64,000 nt of DNA. Source: Leptospira barantonii. Its GTDB lineage: Bacteria; Spirochaetota; Leptospiria; Leptospirales; Leptospiraceae. Shown here piece by piece: positions 18,461 through 36,590 of the stretch (the first letter of the stretch is position 1; each line of letters opens with the position of its first letter). A program made the position numbers and the translations under genes. The stretch lies in contig NZ_NPDS01000008.1 of assembly GCF_002811925.1 (NCBI RefSeq), forward strand, positions 124,001-188,000. The letters are read 5' to 3'. Below the pieces are notes generated by a model, which saw nothing but the letters and a program-made list of their open reading frames with translations, made no database searches and was not told where the DNA came from.

Positions 18461-19111
18461 ATGTCGTTTATCAAATCAAAATCCAATCTTAAGAACGCGA
18501 TCCTTTTTTTCGCGGTGGCTCTGAGTTTATTCGTTACGTCCTGTTCCACGACCACAAAAACTCCCGAAGGAGAAAGCGTAAAACACGAGTCGGTTCCGAA
18601 TCCGGCCGGAGACAACGAGGTTGTTTTGGACGAGGAAGGAAGGGAAGTTTCCTTGAACACGGGCGATCCCGCTTCTTTTCTAAAACCGTCCAAGGATCCG
18701 ATGGAATATTTCCGAGTTCATATCACAAGCGACGGTTATCAATTGCGTCAGCTCCGAGGATCCAAGTATATCAAACGAAAAGTGGATAAGGGCGGGGATG
18801 CACTGATCAGCGAGGAATTGGTTCGTTTTAATAAGATCAATTTCGTGGACGACGGAATCATCATCGTTGTGTTAAACGGAAATACCGGGGCTTTTGAAAC
18901 GATTCGTTTTAACACGAGGGTTCCCCGTATCAACGATCTTGCTAAAATCGTTCAGAACGACGTAACACGTTGGTCCATGGAACATTCGGAAGAAAAACCG
19001 GTCGTCACCAAGTTTCAAATTCATTATTCTTTGGAATTGAAAAACAAGGTTGGTTCCAACAGGGATGTGGTTAAGGAAGAATTGAAAAAAGAAGTGATCC
19101 GCAGAAAATAA
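18461..19111 (+). CDS. Putative lipoprotein, conserved hypothetical
   Basis: A 216-aa protein with an N-terminal lipoprotein signal: basic MSFIKSKSNLKN, a hydrophobic core, and lipobox FVTSC with the acylated Cys at residue 28, followed by a Ser/Thr-rich tether. The mature part (about 70-210) is a compact alpha/beta region of charged residues (DPMEYFRVHITSDGYQ ... RVPRINDLAK). I do not recognise a family. GGAG lies about 14 bases before the ATG, rather far. It sits alone between mgtE and the DoxX-like gene. Localisation to inner or outer membrane cannot be decided. Confidence 0.75.
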   Translation: MSFIKSKSNLKNAILFFAVALSLFVTSCSTTTKTPEGESVKHESVPNPAGDNEVVLDEEGREVSLNTGDPASFLKPSKDPMEYFRVHITSDGYQLRQLRGSKYIKRKVDKGGDALISEELVRFNKINFVDDGIIIVVLNGNTGAFETIRFNTRVPRINDLAKIVQNDVTRWSMEHSEEKPVVTKFQIHYSLELKNKVGSNRDVVKEELKKEVIRRK

Positions 19112-19132
19112 TTTTTTTCGATCGCCGTTTGA

Positions 19133-19169
19133 ATCCGATTCTTCCGCAAGTTTAATGGTTGAATCGGAT
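19133..19169 (+). terminator. Possible 3' hairpin after the lipoprotein gene
   Basis: ATCCGATTC at 19133-19141 pairs perfectly (9 bp) with GAATCGGAT at 19161-19169 over a 19-base loop, about 20 bases past the lipoprotein stop. A T-rich stretch follows only after several bases, so it may be a weak terminator or a 3'-UTR structure. Confidence 0.35.
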
Positions 19170-19220
19170 CAAAGTCCTTTTAACCTTTGAGCGCGACAAA
19201 ACGTGCAAAAGGAGATTTTT

Positions 19221-19625
19221 ATGGAATCACAAACCGTTTCAAAAGGTCAACTCTGGACCGGAAGAATTTTAAGCGGACTCGCGATTGCGTTCTTACTCAT
19301 GGACGGGGTTGGAAAATTTTTCCTCGATCAAATGCCCAAAGAAGCCATGGAAGACGCGGCAAAACTCGCTTATCCCAATAGTATCATGCCTTGGCTCGGC
19401 ACCACGCTTATCATCTGCACACTGTTATACGCGTTCCCAAAAACTTCCGTCTTAGGCGCGATCTTATTGACCGGATATTTGGGCGGTGCGGTCGCTTCTC
19501 ACGTTCGAATTCTAAATCCATGGCTCAGCCATATTCTATTTCCCGTATATTTAGGATTCTTTATATGGGGCGGTTTGTATCTGAGAACCCCCGAGTTACG
19601 CGCGCTTGTTCCCTGGAAGAAATAA
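19221..19625 (+). CDS. DoxX-like family membrane protein
   Basis: A 134-aa integral membrane protein with four hydrophobic helices. The N-terminal GRILSGLAIAFLLMDGVGKFF and the central GAILLTGYLGGAVASHVR match the DoxX/DoxX-like pattern. The ATG at 19221 has AAGGAGA 6-7 bases upstream, better than an in-frame ATG at 19203. Members of this family are poorly understood membrane proteins sometimes linked to redox stress; no substrate can be given. It lies 33 bp upstream of the MgtA-type ATPase on the same strand and may share a transcript. Confidence 0.8.
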   Translation: MESQTVSKGQLWTGRILSGLAIAFLLMDGVGKFFLDQMPKEAMEDAAKLAYPNSIMPWLGTTLIICTLLYAFPKTSVLGAILLTGYLGGAVASHVRILNPWLSHILFPVYLGFFIWGGLYLRTPELRALVPWKK

Positions 19626-19658
19626 AACGAAATCGAATTCAAAGGATTCGACTCTGCA

Positions 19659-22196
19659 ATGAAAGAAAAAGTCAAACAACCTCCCTCCGATCATTTTTGG
19701 AGTTTTACTCGGGAAGAATGTCTCGAACGATTGGATTCAAAACCGAACGGGTTATCGGAGGTTGAGGCTAAGAATCGACTTTTTCGTTTTGGGGAGAATC
19801 GTCTTTCCTCCAAAAAACAATCCTCTTCGATCGGTTTGTTTTTTTCTCAGTTTAAAAGCCCGATCATTCTTCTTTTGTTTTTTGCGGCCGGACTTTCCAT
19901 CGTAGTACGCGATTCTACCGATGCGATCATCATCTTAGGAATCGTTTTTGTAAGCGGCATACTCGGCTTCTGGCAGGAACGAGGAGCCATGAACGCTGTG
20001 AGCAAACTTTTGGCAATGGTTCAAATCCGAGTCGGTGTGATTCGAGATTCCGCGTTGAAAGAAATTCCATTGGAAGAAGTTGTGCCGGGCGACATTCTAA
20101 AACTGAGCGCAGGTGATATCATTCCCGCGGATTGTATTCTCCTTGAATCCAAGGATTTATTCGTGAACGAGGCGACTCTTACGGGTGAAACATTCGCCTC
20201 CGAAAAATTTACGGAAGTTGTTTCGGAAGATTCTCCCTTATCCAAAAGAACGAATTCTCTATGGATGGGAACACACGTTGTGAGCGGAGAAGGAAAGGCG
20301 CTCGTCGTTAAAACGGGAAAGGAAACCGAATTCGGAAAAATTTCGGAACGTCTGAAATTGCGTCCGATGGAGACCGAGTTCGAGGCCGGTGTTCGTAAGT
20401 TCGGATTTTTTTTGCTTCACGTAACTCTTCTTTTGGTCATCGCAATTTTTGTGGTAAACGTTTTTCTTCACAAACCCGTACTGGAATCCTTTCTATTCTC
20501 TCTGGCATTGGCGGTCGGATTGACCCCGCAACTTCTTCCCGCGATCATCAGCATCAATCTTTCTCACGGTGCAAAAAAAATGGCCGAGAAAAAGGTAATC
20601 GTCAAACGACTTGCGGCGATCGAAAATTTCGGAAACATGAACATCATCTGTTCCGATAAAACCGGAACGCTGACGGAAGGAATCGTAAAACTTCAATCGG
20701 CTCTGGATATTTACGGAAACGAAAACAAGGAAGTCGCGTTAAACGCATTCTTAAACGCTTCCTTTGAAACCGGATTCGTAAACGCGATCGACCAATCCAT
20801 TCGAACCGATTTGAACTTCGACATTGCCGAGTTCGTCAAAACGGATGAAATTCCGTATGATTTCTTGAGAAAAAGGTTGAGCATCCTCGTTTCCCATTCG
20901 GGCGGGCATAGGATGATCACGAAGGGCGCCCTCGTAAACGTATTAGATATTTGTAATTTTGCAAAAACGGAAGACGGTTCTCAAATAGAAATCGAAAAAG
21001 TAAAGGACCAAATTCTTCAGAAATACGAGGATTTGGGAAAACTGGGAAATCGAATCTTAGGAATCGCGATCAAAGAAATCGGCGAGAGATCCAAAATCGA
21101 AAAATCGGAAGAGGAGAATCTGGTTTTCTTAGGACTTCTTTCCTTTTTTGATCCTCCGAAAAAGAACGTGGAACTAACGGTATCCAATCTGAAAAATTTG
21201 GGAGTTTCGTTGAAAGTGATCACGGGGGACAATCGATTTGTAGCGAGCAGTCTTTGTTCCAGAATCGGATTAGAAAATCCGAATACTCTTTGCGGTCCCG
21301 AACTGGAAAAGATGAGCAACGAGGCCTTGATTCAGAAAGTGGGCGAGGTCGACGTTTTTGCGGAAGTGGAACCCAACAGTAAGGAAAGAATCATCATCGC
21401 TTTGAAAAAGGCCGGTAATGTGGTCGGATATATCGGCGACGGAATCAACGACGTATCCGCACTTCATTCCGCCGATGTCGGGATTTCGGTGGAGAAGGCA
21501 GTGGACGTCGCAAAGAACGCGGCCGATCTTGTCCTGTTGGAAAAGGATTTAGAGGTTTTGGTCGACGGGGTAAAAGAAGGTCGGACCACATTTGCAAATA
21601 CTTTAAAGTACGTTTTTATGGCTACCAGCGCGAACTTTGGAAACATGTTCAGTATGGCCGGAGTTTCCTTGTTTCTTCCGTTTTTACCGCTGTTGCCGAA
21701 ACAAATTCTACTCACTAATTTTTTGACCGACTTTCCCGAAATGACGATCGCAACCGACCGAGTCGATACGGAAATGATATCCTCTCCAAAACGCTGGGAC
21801 ATCGGAGCGATTCGAAAATTTATGGTCGTATTCGGAATGGTAAGTTCCTTTTTCGATTATCTAACCTTCGGTGTTTTACAATGGGTTCTACACGTAAATC
21901 ACGATCAGTTTAGAACGGGTTGGTTTATAGAATCCGTCGTATCCGCTTCGTTGATCGTTCTTGTGATTCGAACGAGAAACGCATTTTTCGCGAGTAGGCC
22001 GGGAACACCTTTGTTTTTGACCACTCTTTCCATCGTCCTGCTTACGATTACGATTCCATATACGCCGATCGCAGGTTTGTTTGGATTGGTTCCTCTTCCT
22101 CCCGAATTTTTGGCGCTTCTTGTAGGAATCATCGTTCTTTATGTGACAGTCGCGGAAATCACCAAAAGGATTTTTTACAAGAAGGTAGCGATCTGA
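19659..22196 (+). CDS. mgtA: Magnesium-transporting P-type ATPase (P3B, MgtA-like)
   Basis: ATP-driven Mg2+ import pump of the inner membrane, 845 aa. Visible: cation-ATPase N domain (about 10-75), actuator loop with LTGE (residues 174-177), phosphorylation site CSDKTGTLTE with Asp333, nucleotide-binding region, hinge GDGINDVSALHSADVGIS, and about ten membrane helices, including the C-terminal bundle typical of P3B pumps. The pump differs from P2 Ca2+ ATPases by its helix-4 and C-terminal pattern. A weak AAAGGA precedes the ATG by 12 bases. Together with mgtE at 16984 and the channel-like gene 3 bases downstream it forms a local Mg2+/cation cluster. No leader structure resembling the Salmonella mgtA leader was seen in the 33-bp gap. 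Confidence 0.92.
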   Translation: MKEKVKQPPSDHFWSFTREECLERLDSKPNGLSEVEAKNRLFRFGENRLSSKKQSSSIGLFFSQFKSPIILLLFFAAGLSIVVRDSTDAIIILGIVFVSGILGFWQERGAMNAVSKLLAMVQIRVGVIRDSALKEIPLEEVVPGDILKLSAGDIIPADCILLESKDLFVNEATLTGETFASEKFTEVVSEDSPLSKRTNSLWMGTHVVSGEGKALVVKTGKETEFGKISERLKLRPMETEFEAGVRKFGFFLLHVTLLLVIAIFVVNVFLHKPVLESFLFSLALAVGLTPQLLPAIISINLSHGAKKMAEKKVIVKRLAAIENFGNMNIICSDKTGTLTEGIVKLQSALDIYGNENKEVALNAFLNASFETGFVNAIDQSIRTDLNFDIAEFVKTDEIPYDFLRKRLSILVSHSGGHRMITKGALVNVLDICNFAKTEDGSQIEIEKVKDQILQKYEDLGKLGNRILGIAIKEIGERSKIEKSEEENLVFLGLLSFFDPPKKNVELTVSNLKNLGVSLKVITGDNRFVASSLCSRIGLENPNTLCGPELEKMSNEALIQKVGEVDVFAEVEPNSKERIIIALKKAGNVVGYIGDGINDVSALHSADVGISVEKAVDVAKNAADLVLLEKDLEVLVDGVKEGRTTFANTLKYVFMATSANFGNMFSMAGVSLFLPFLPLLPKQILLTNFLTDFPEMTIATDRVDTEMISSPKRWDIGAIRKFMVVFGMVSSFFDYLTFGVLQWVLHVNHDQFRTGWFIESVVSASLIVLVIRTRNAFFASRPGTPLFLTTLSIVLLTITIPYTPIAGLFGLVPLPPEFLALLVGIIVLYVTVAEITKRIFYKKVAI

Positions 22197-22199
22197 TTT

Positions 22200-22775
22200 A
22201 TGTATATAGATCGATATGTGATTCGCAATATACTTAAAATTTTGGTTGAATATGCGGCGGTCATTCTACTCGGTTTAACGATCGTGTATTTGGATGAAAG
22301 CGAGTTCACTGCGCTCGACATTCATTTCTTGATCGTAGGTTTAGCGGGAATCAAATCGATCTACTTTTTCATAAAAGGGTTTCGAAAAATCTCGGAGCTT
22401 TCCACTCTGGATCTACAATATTACGAATTTCTTGTGTTTATCGCGGTGAATATCGGGGTAATCATCGTTTCCTTCGGATTTGATTATTACTGTTTGTTTC
22501 GCGTGGATCCGACATCGTTTTCCGGCATTCCGAACGAAATCACGCCGTTTCTTCTCGCTTTTAAGTTCTTTTACTTTAGTCTGATGATTTTTACGAACAT
22601 CGGAATCATCAAAATCGTACCGGAAAGCACGAGTTCCGAAGTCCTGGTGATTTTAGAAGCGATTCTATCCTTTATTACGATCATTTTCGTTCTTTCCGAT
22701 TTTTTAAGTTTAAAAGAATCCTTAGGAAAACGAAGAAAAATTCTCTCGGAAACGTCTTTGCAAGAAATTGACTAA
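22200..22775 (+). CDS. Ion-channel-like membrane protein with non-canonical selectivity filter
   Basis: A 191-aa protein with four hydrophobic segments (about 12-30, 40-60, 78-102, 148-170). Between the third and fourth is a stretch that reads like the pore region of two-TM potassium channels: FYFSLMIFTNIGIIKIVPES followed by LVILEAILSF. In such channels this position reads T-x-G-Y-G-D; here it is TNIGIIKI, keeping the first Gly but replacing Tyr-Gly-Asp by Ile-Ile-Lys. It cannot form a normal K+ filter, so it is either a non-selective/other-ion pore or a channel-derived regulatory subunit. It begins 3 bases after the MgtA-type pump stops, so the two are almost surely cotranscribed. No strong ribosome-binding site. 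Confidence 0.7.
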   Translation: MYIDRYVIRNILKILVEYAAVILLGLTIVYLDESEFTALDIHFLIVGLAGIKSIYFFIKGFRKISELSTLDLQYYEFLVFIAVNIGVIIVSFGFDYYCLFRVDPTSFSGIPNEITPFLLAFKFFYFSLMIFTNIGIIKIVPESTSSEVLVILEAILSFITIIFVLSDFLSLKESLGKRRKILSETSLQEID

Positions 22776-22836
22776 ATAACGCGGGATAATCTCCACATTC
22801 TCCTTTTTTCGGAAAAATTCTCGATTTTTCTTAGGA

Positions 22837-22866
22837 TTGCACTTTAGAATTCTGCAATTTTATAAT
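22837..22866 (+). promoter_or_regulatory. Sigma-70-type promoter
   Basis: TTGCAC (22837-22842), an 18-bp spacer, and a perfect TATAAT (22861-22866). It points towards the hybrid kinase at 23260. It is the best promoter match in the window. The long leader that would result is discussed under findings. Confidence 0.65.
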
Positions 22867-22894
22867 GTATTCATATACCGAAGAATCTAACGCG

Positions 22895-22915
22895 AGTATA
22901 TTAGCCTAGTATACT
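22895..22915. repeat. Near-perfect 21-bp palindrome (possible operator)
   Basis: AGTATATTAG, a central C, then CTAGTATACT: nine of ten base pairs match around the centre at 22905, the exception being T22901/G22909. It starts about 20 bases after the predicted transcription start of the 22837 promoter. A loop of one base makes an RNA hairpin unlikely, so a dimeric DNA-binding protein is the simpler reading. The regulator is unknown. Confidence 0.55.
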
Positions 22916-23259
22916 ACGAATTGTCTTTGGATTTAGTCGCATTCAATAAATTGAATCTACATTCCGCTCCGTAAATTCCGTTTTAACGAAGGTTCCGAAG
23001 GGTTTTTGAAGTTTACTCAATAAATTCTTTCAAAAAAAATCCGGAGGAATAGAAATTCTCGAATAATTTGAAAAATACGTTTGAAAAAGCCCGTCTCTTT
23101 ATCGGTATTTATGTTATACTTTTATAAATCGAGTCTAATTGTAAATTTCAACAAAAAGCATTTGAAAAACTATTCAAACTTTGATAATTGTATGTCCTCG
23201 TAATTCGAATTCAAAGCGAATGCTCTTCCGATACGTTTAACCAATGGAATTAGAAATTT

Positions 23260-25771
23260 ATGGTAAAAACCGTCGATATAGAACTAGGAGAATATAAACT
23301 CATCTTCGAGGCCTTACCCGGTCTGTATTTAATTCTTCTACCCGATTTTAGAATCGCCGCCGTCAGCGACGCATACCTCCAAGCCACAAAGACAAAAAGA
23401 AGCGAGATCCTTGGAAAAGGAATTTTCGAAGTTTTTCCGGATAATCCTTCCGATCCGAGCGCGGACGGAGTCAGCAATCTCAGAGCCTCATTAAACATTG
23501 TCCTAAAGGATAAGGTTCCGAACACGATGGCCGTTCAAAAATACGACGTTAGGCGACCCGAATCGGAAGGCGGTGGTTTCGAAGAAAAATATTGGAGCCC
23601 GATGAATTCTCCGTTGTTGAATGCAAAGGGGGAAGTGGTCTATATCGTTCACAGAGCCGAAGAAGTCACCGAGTTTGTTCGACTCAAAAACAAAGACAAC
23701 GAACAAAACAAGGAAACCGAAGAACTGCGCAATCTTACCGCTTCGATGGAAACGGAAATCTATCAAAGGGCGCAAGAGATTCAAAAATCAAACAAGACCT
23801 TACTTCGACTCAACGAAGAATTAACACAAAGGGAAAACGAGATTCAGAAAGTTTACGAAAGACTTTTTGAAATGGATCAACTCAAATCCAAATTTTTCGC
23901 AAACGTCAGTCATGAGCTTAGAACTCCTTTGACCTTGATCATAGGACCAACTCGAACCATGCTCAAGGATCAACGACTTTCCGCAAGCCAGAGAGCCTTT
24001 TTGGAGACGATCGAAAGAAACTCTTATACTCTTCTCAAACACGTAAACGATCTTCTCGATCTTTCCAAGTTGGAAGCGGGGAAAATGGACTTGGATTATT
24101 CCAACGCGGATCTTGCAAAGGTCATTCAATACATCGCCGCACATTTCGATTCGGTCGCAAAGGAAAGGGAAATCGATTTGGTTCTGAATATCCCTGAAAA
24201 ATTTCCGGCTCAGATAGACGTTTCCAAGGTGGAAAGAATCGTTTTGAATCTGATCTCGAATGCGTTTAAGTTTGTTCCCGATTCCGGAACGATTCACTGT
24301 TCCTTAAAGACCGAAGGCGCATTGGCATCCATCTGCGTTTCCGATAGCGGACCCGGAGTTCCCGAACATCTGCGCGAACAGATTTTCGAAAAATTCAGAC
24401 AAGGGGAAGAAGGTGATTCCAGATCCTTCGGAGGCACGGGACTCGGACTTGCGATCGCAAAAGAATTCGTAAGTTTACATCTGGGTTCGATCGGCGTTTT
24501 CGATTCTTTATTGGGCGGAGCGCTTTTTAAGGTTCAGATTCCGATCTATGCTCCGTATCAAATCGAAGAGAGCAAACAGGTTGCGGAAACGGAAGAATTA
24601 ACTCCCGCGCTGATGAGCGATATTTTCGAACTGAAAAAAAGAAGAATCGAAACCGAAGAACTCCAATCCTATTACAATCGTCCTAAGGTTTTGATCGTCG
24701 AAGACAATTCCGAAATGAGAAAGTATATCTTCGATACGTTGTCCTCCGAGTTCAATCTTGTGGTCGCATCCGATGGGAAACAGGGTTTGGAAAAGGCGAT
24801 TCAGGAAAAACCGGATATCATCGTTACGGATATCATGATGCCCGTACTCAGCGGAGATCAGATGGTTCGGGAGATTCGGAAGAATCCGGATCTAACGGGA
24901 ACGTATATCATATTCTTAAGCGCAAAATCGGATCAGAATTTTAGAGTCAAACTTCTTCAAGAAGGTGCGCAAGACTATCTGATCAAACCGTTTACTCCGG
25001 AAGAATTGATCGTAAGAATCCGCAATTTTGCTACATTAAAAAAATCTGTTGAAACCTTGGAGATCGCGAACAAGGACATGGAATCGTTTAGTTATTCGGT
25101 TTCGCACGATCTTCGCGCTCCGATCCGAGGTATAGAAGGTTTTTTGAATATCATTCTAGAGGATTTCGAAAAGTCCTTGGATCCGGAAGTGGTTCGTTTG
25201 CTGAATATCGTTCAAAAAAACGTAGTCTACATGAACAGTTTGATTTTGGATCTTCTCAACTTTCACAGAGTATCCAAGATCGATCTCGTCACTCGAGTTG
25301 TGGACATGAACAATATGGTCAAAGAAGTGATCGCGGCCGTTCTGCAGAATTATTCCGGAAAAAAATATTCCTTTCAGGTTGAGAAGCTACCGAATGCGCT
25401 CGCGGACGGAGCCGCGCTCAAACAGGTCTGGATGAATTTGATCTCCAACGCTACGAAGTATTCTTCTACGAAGGATGAACCCTTCATTAAGATAAGCGCC
25501 AAACAAGTGGACGGTTATAATTCCTACTCCGTGGAAGATAACGGCGTAGGATTCAACAAGGCGTATTCGAATCGTTTATTCAAAGTATTCCAAAGACTTC
25601 ATACTCAGGAGGAATTCGAAGGCACTGGGGTCGGTTTGGCGATCGTAGCCAGAATCGTACAACGACACGGCGGAGAAGTATTTGCGGAAGGAACCTTAAA
25701 TCAAGGATCTAAGTTTTCTTTTACCCTTCCGAAACTTTCCGAAAATTCTAAAAAAGAAAACGGAGTCGAGA

Positions 25772-25779
<8 letters not shown>
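23260..25779 (+). CDS. Hybrid sensor histidine kinase: PAS-HK-receiver-HK
   Basis: An 839-aa protein with no clear membrane helices, so probably cytoplasmic. Order: PAS (about 10-140), coiled coil (140-210), first kinase with phospho-acceptor FANVSHELRTP (His218), N box LNLISNAFKF and G box GGTGLGLAIA (about 390-400); a receiver domain (475-590) with phospho-acceptor Asp524 (VTDIMMP) and KPF; then a second complete kinase with SYSVSHDLRAP (His616), NLISNATKYSS and GTGVGLAIVARI. The second kinase resembles phytochrome-type kinases (SVSHDLRAPIRGIEGF). Two full kinases around one receiver suggest an internal relay. It overlaps the next gene by 8 bases. Its ligand is unknown. Confidence 0.9.
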
Positions 25780-26920
<1,141 letters not shown>

Positions 26921-26980
26921 TTCAAACAATCGTACCCGTACGAAAATTCAAACCACTGCGAACCCGAACCGAAGTAGGAC

Positions 26981-28009
<1,029 letters not shown>

Positions 28010-28020
28010 AAATTCCTCTG

Positions 28021-28054
<34 letters not shown>

Positions 28055-28179
28055 CCGAATTCAAGCGAAAAGCTCTCTTGAAAAAAACGATTCTTCGCCT
28101 AAAATCGAGACGCTTGGAAAGAATCTTACGAATTTTCAAAGGATTCCGATCCGATATTCATAGGAGAAGGGAGTTTCCG

Positions 28180-28623
28180 ATGGAATCCGTAATCAAACCG
28201 ATCACTCATAAATACAAAATTTCAGAGGATCTATTCGAAGAATTTTCGGATCAGATCGTGCGAGATATTCGGAACTCCCTAAGTACCGAAATCGTGATCA
28301 CACACTTTCGATTTCAGGATTTGTATTCTTACTTTAAACTTCTGGGTGAACAAAGATCCGGCGAGATCATGAGAGAACTCAAAGCGATCATCCAAGCCCA
28401 CTTAAGACCTTATGATAAATTGTATGTTCTGAGTCCTAGATCGATTCTCACGTTATCTCCCGATTGTAAAACGGAAGTAGTACAAGCAAGATTCGACGAA
28501 GTAGTCTTTCAGGTGAATCATCTCATCGTGGACTATGAAATCCAGTTTATGGAACTCGGTTCTCCGATTGAAACCATAGAACCGATTTGGAAAGAACTTC
28601 TCGTAACGTCAAAAAGTACATGA
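28180..28623 (+). CDS. Conserved hypothetical; possible degenerate GGDEF-like domain
   Basis: A 147-aa protein from the ATG at 28180, which has AGGAGAAGGGAG upstream; the longer open frame from 28078 has no such signal. I cannot name a family with certainty. Residues 40-120 loosely follow a diguanylate-cyclase fold: a hydrophobic strand (IVITHF), helices (YFKLLGEQRSGEIMRELKAI), then DKLYVLSPRSILTLSP where an active enzyme would have GGDEF. The active-site residues are absent, so it would not make c-di-GMP. A role as a binding or structural module is only inference. Confidence 0.6.
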   Translation: MESVIKPITHKYKISEDLFEEFSDQIVRDIRNSLSTEIVITHFRFQDLYSYFKLLGEQRSGEIMRELKAIIQAHLRPYDKLYVLSPRSILTLSPDCKTEVVQARFDEVVFQVNHLIVDYEIQFMELGSPIETIEPIWKELLVTSKST

Positions 28624-28667
28624 CGCTTGTTAAGCGAAACCGATTCGAACCGATGTACGTAATTTGA

Positions 28668-28700
<33 letters not shown>

Positions 28701-28743
28701 GTTGTACCGTAAATTTTCACGAGGCCAACCCTCGGAGGAAAGA

Positions 28744-28956
<213 letters not shown>

Positions 28957-28967
28957 ACGGTTAAAAT

Positions 28968-28990
28968 CGTCGGAAAACCGACGCCTTTTT
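28968..28990 (+). terminator. Intrinsic terminator
   Basis: CGTCGG, AAAA loop, CCGACG, then CCTTTTT. A compact 6-bp GC-rich stem with a T run, 12 bases after the 70-aa gene. It insulates the ribosomal-protein operon promoter just downstream. Confidence 0.8.
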
Positions 28991-29010
28991 GAGATTTTGT
29001 CGGAAAACCC

Positions 29011-29041
29011 TTGACATAATACCCCCTTTTTCTGGTATTGT
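29011..29041 (+). promoter_or_regulatory. Promoter of the rpsU-yqeY-dnaG-rpoD operon
   Basis: Perfect TTGACA at 29011-29016 and an extended -10, TG-G-TATTGT (29033-29041), with a 19-bp spacer. The extended TGn may compensate for the long spacer. The predicted leader is about 107 bases and contains a 7-bp hairpin (CTCCGAA/TTCGGAG, 29100-29122). Confidence 0.65.
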
Positions 29042-29155
29042 AAATCTTGTCTACCTATTTCTTCACGGAAATCGGTGGTCATTTTGCATGCAATTTTGTC
29101 TCCGAATGATTCGTTTTCGGAGCGGCTTATTAAAACGAAGGAACCTAAGAATAGA

Positions 29156-29353
<198 letters not shown>

Positions 29354-29365
<12 letters not shown>

Positions 29366-29379
29366 TCGTAGGCTTTGTC
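29354..29379 (+). terminator. Hairpin overlapping the rpsU stop (attenuator or terminator)
   Basis: A perfect 10-bp stem (GACAAAGCCT/AGGCTTTGTC) with a 6-base loop covers the rpsU stop codon. It lacks a T run on the plus strand but has one on the minus strand. In E. coli a partial terminator between rpsU and dnaG lowers primase and sigma levels; this hairpin could play that part. Confidence 0.5.
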
Positions 29380-29425
29380 AAAATCGGAATCTTTTTGATT
29401 CCACTCACTTGAATCTTTATAACCT

Positions 29426-29872
<447 letters not shown>

Positions 29873-29895
29873 ATCTCATAAGTGGGTCACCTCTT

Positions 29896-31695
<1,800 letters not shown>

Positions 31696-31708
31696 TTTAG
31701 AGGGAATG

Positions 31709-33472
<1,764 letters not shown>

Positions 33473-33474
33473 GA

Positions 33475-33637
33475 TTTGTCGGAGTTCCGACAAATACAGT
33501 CCGCAAAATTCTTCTTGCGTAGATTAGAATTTTCTGATAGAGAAGATTTTTGCGGAAAATTTCCCACCTCCGCACCCCTCCACCCTAATCATGGGTGGGG
33601 TCCGATGATTTTACTAAAGAACGTCGGAACTTTTAAA
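33475..33637 (+). repeat. Dispersed intergenic element, copy A
   Basis: Fills the gap between convergent rpoD and glpD. Parts: a palindrome TTTGTCGGAGTTCCGACAAA (33475-33494), a 66-bp spacer, a GC-rich core at 33561-33604 containing CACCCCTCCACCC, a 7-base loop, and GGGTGGGGTCCG, then 17 bp and a decayed second palindrome beginning CGTCGGAA at 33622, running into a TTTTAAAA palindrome. Copy B at 37799-37958 has the same parts in the opposite orientation. It contains no open frame. It may also act as a bidirectional transcription end. Confidence 0.8.
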
Positions 33638-33642
33638 AGTTT

Positions 33643-35244
<1,602 letters not shown>

Positions 35245-35253
35245 TTTGAGAAT

Positions 35254-35306
<53 letters not shown>

Positions 35307-35316
35307 TCCGATCCGG

Positions 35317-36545
<1,229 letters not shown>

Positions 36546-36590
36546 AAATGATTTGAAGGATTCGAAATTCTTCATTTCAATCGAATCTTC

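Larger units (their letters stand above)
22776..23259. other. 484-bp intergenic region upstream of the sensor-kinase pair
   Basis: AT-rich, with no open frame of useful length. It holds a good promoter and a 21-bp palindrome (listed separately). From the predicted start site to the kinase ATG there are about 385 bases of leader. A GGAGGAATAG at about 23042 looks like a ribosome-binding site but no start codon follows at proper spacing. A second weak -35/-10 pair (TTGAAA, 15 bp, GATAAT) lies at 23162-23188. Confidence 0.5.

Noticed and set aside
23042..23080. Small gene after GGAGGAATAG in the leader region
   Set aside because: No start codon at usable spacing and no open frame.
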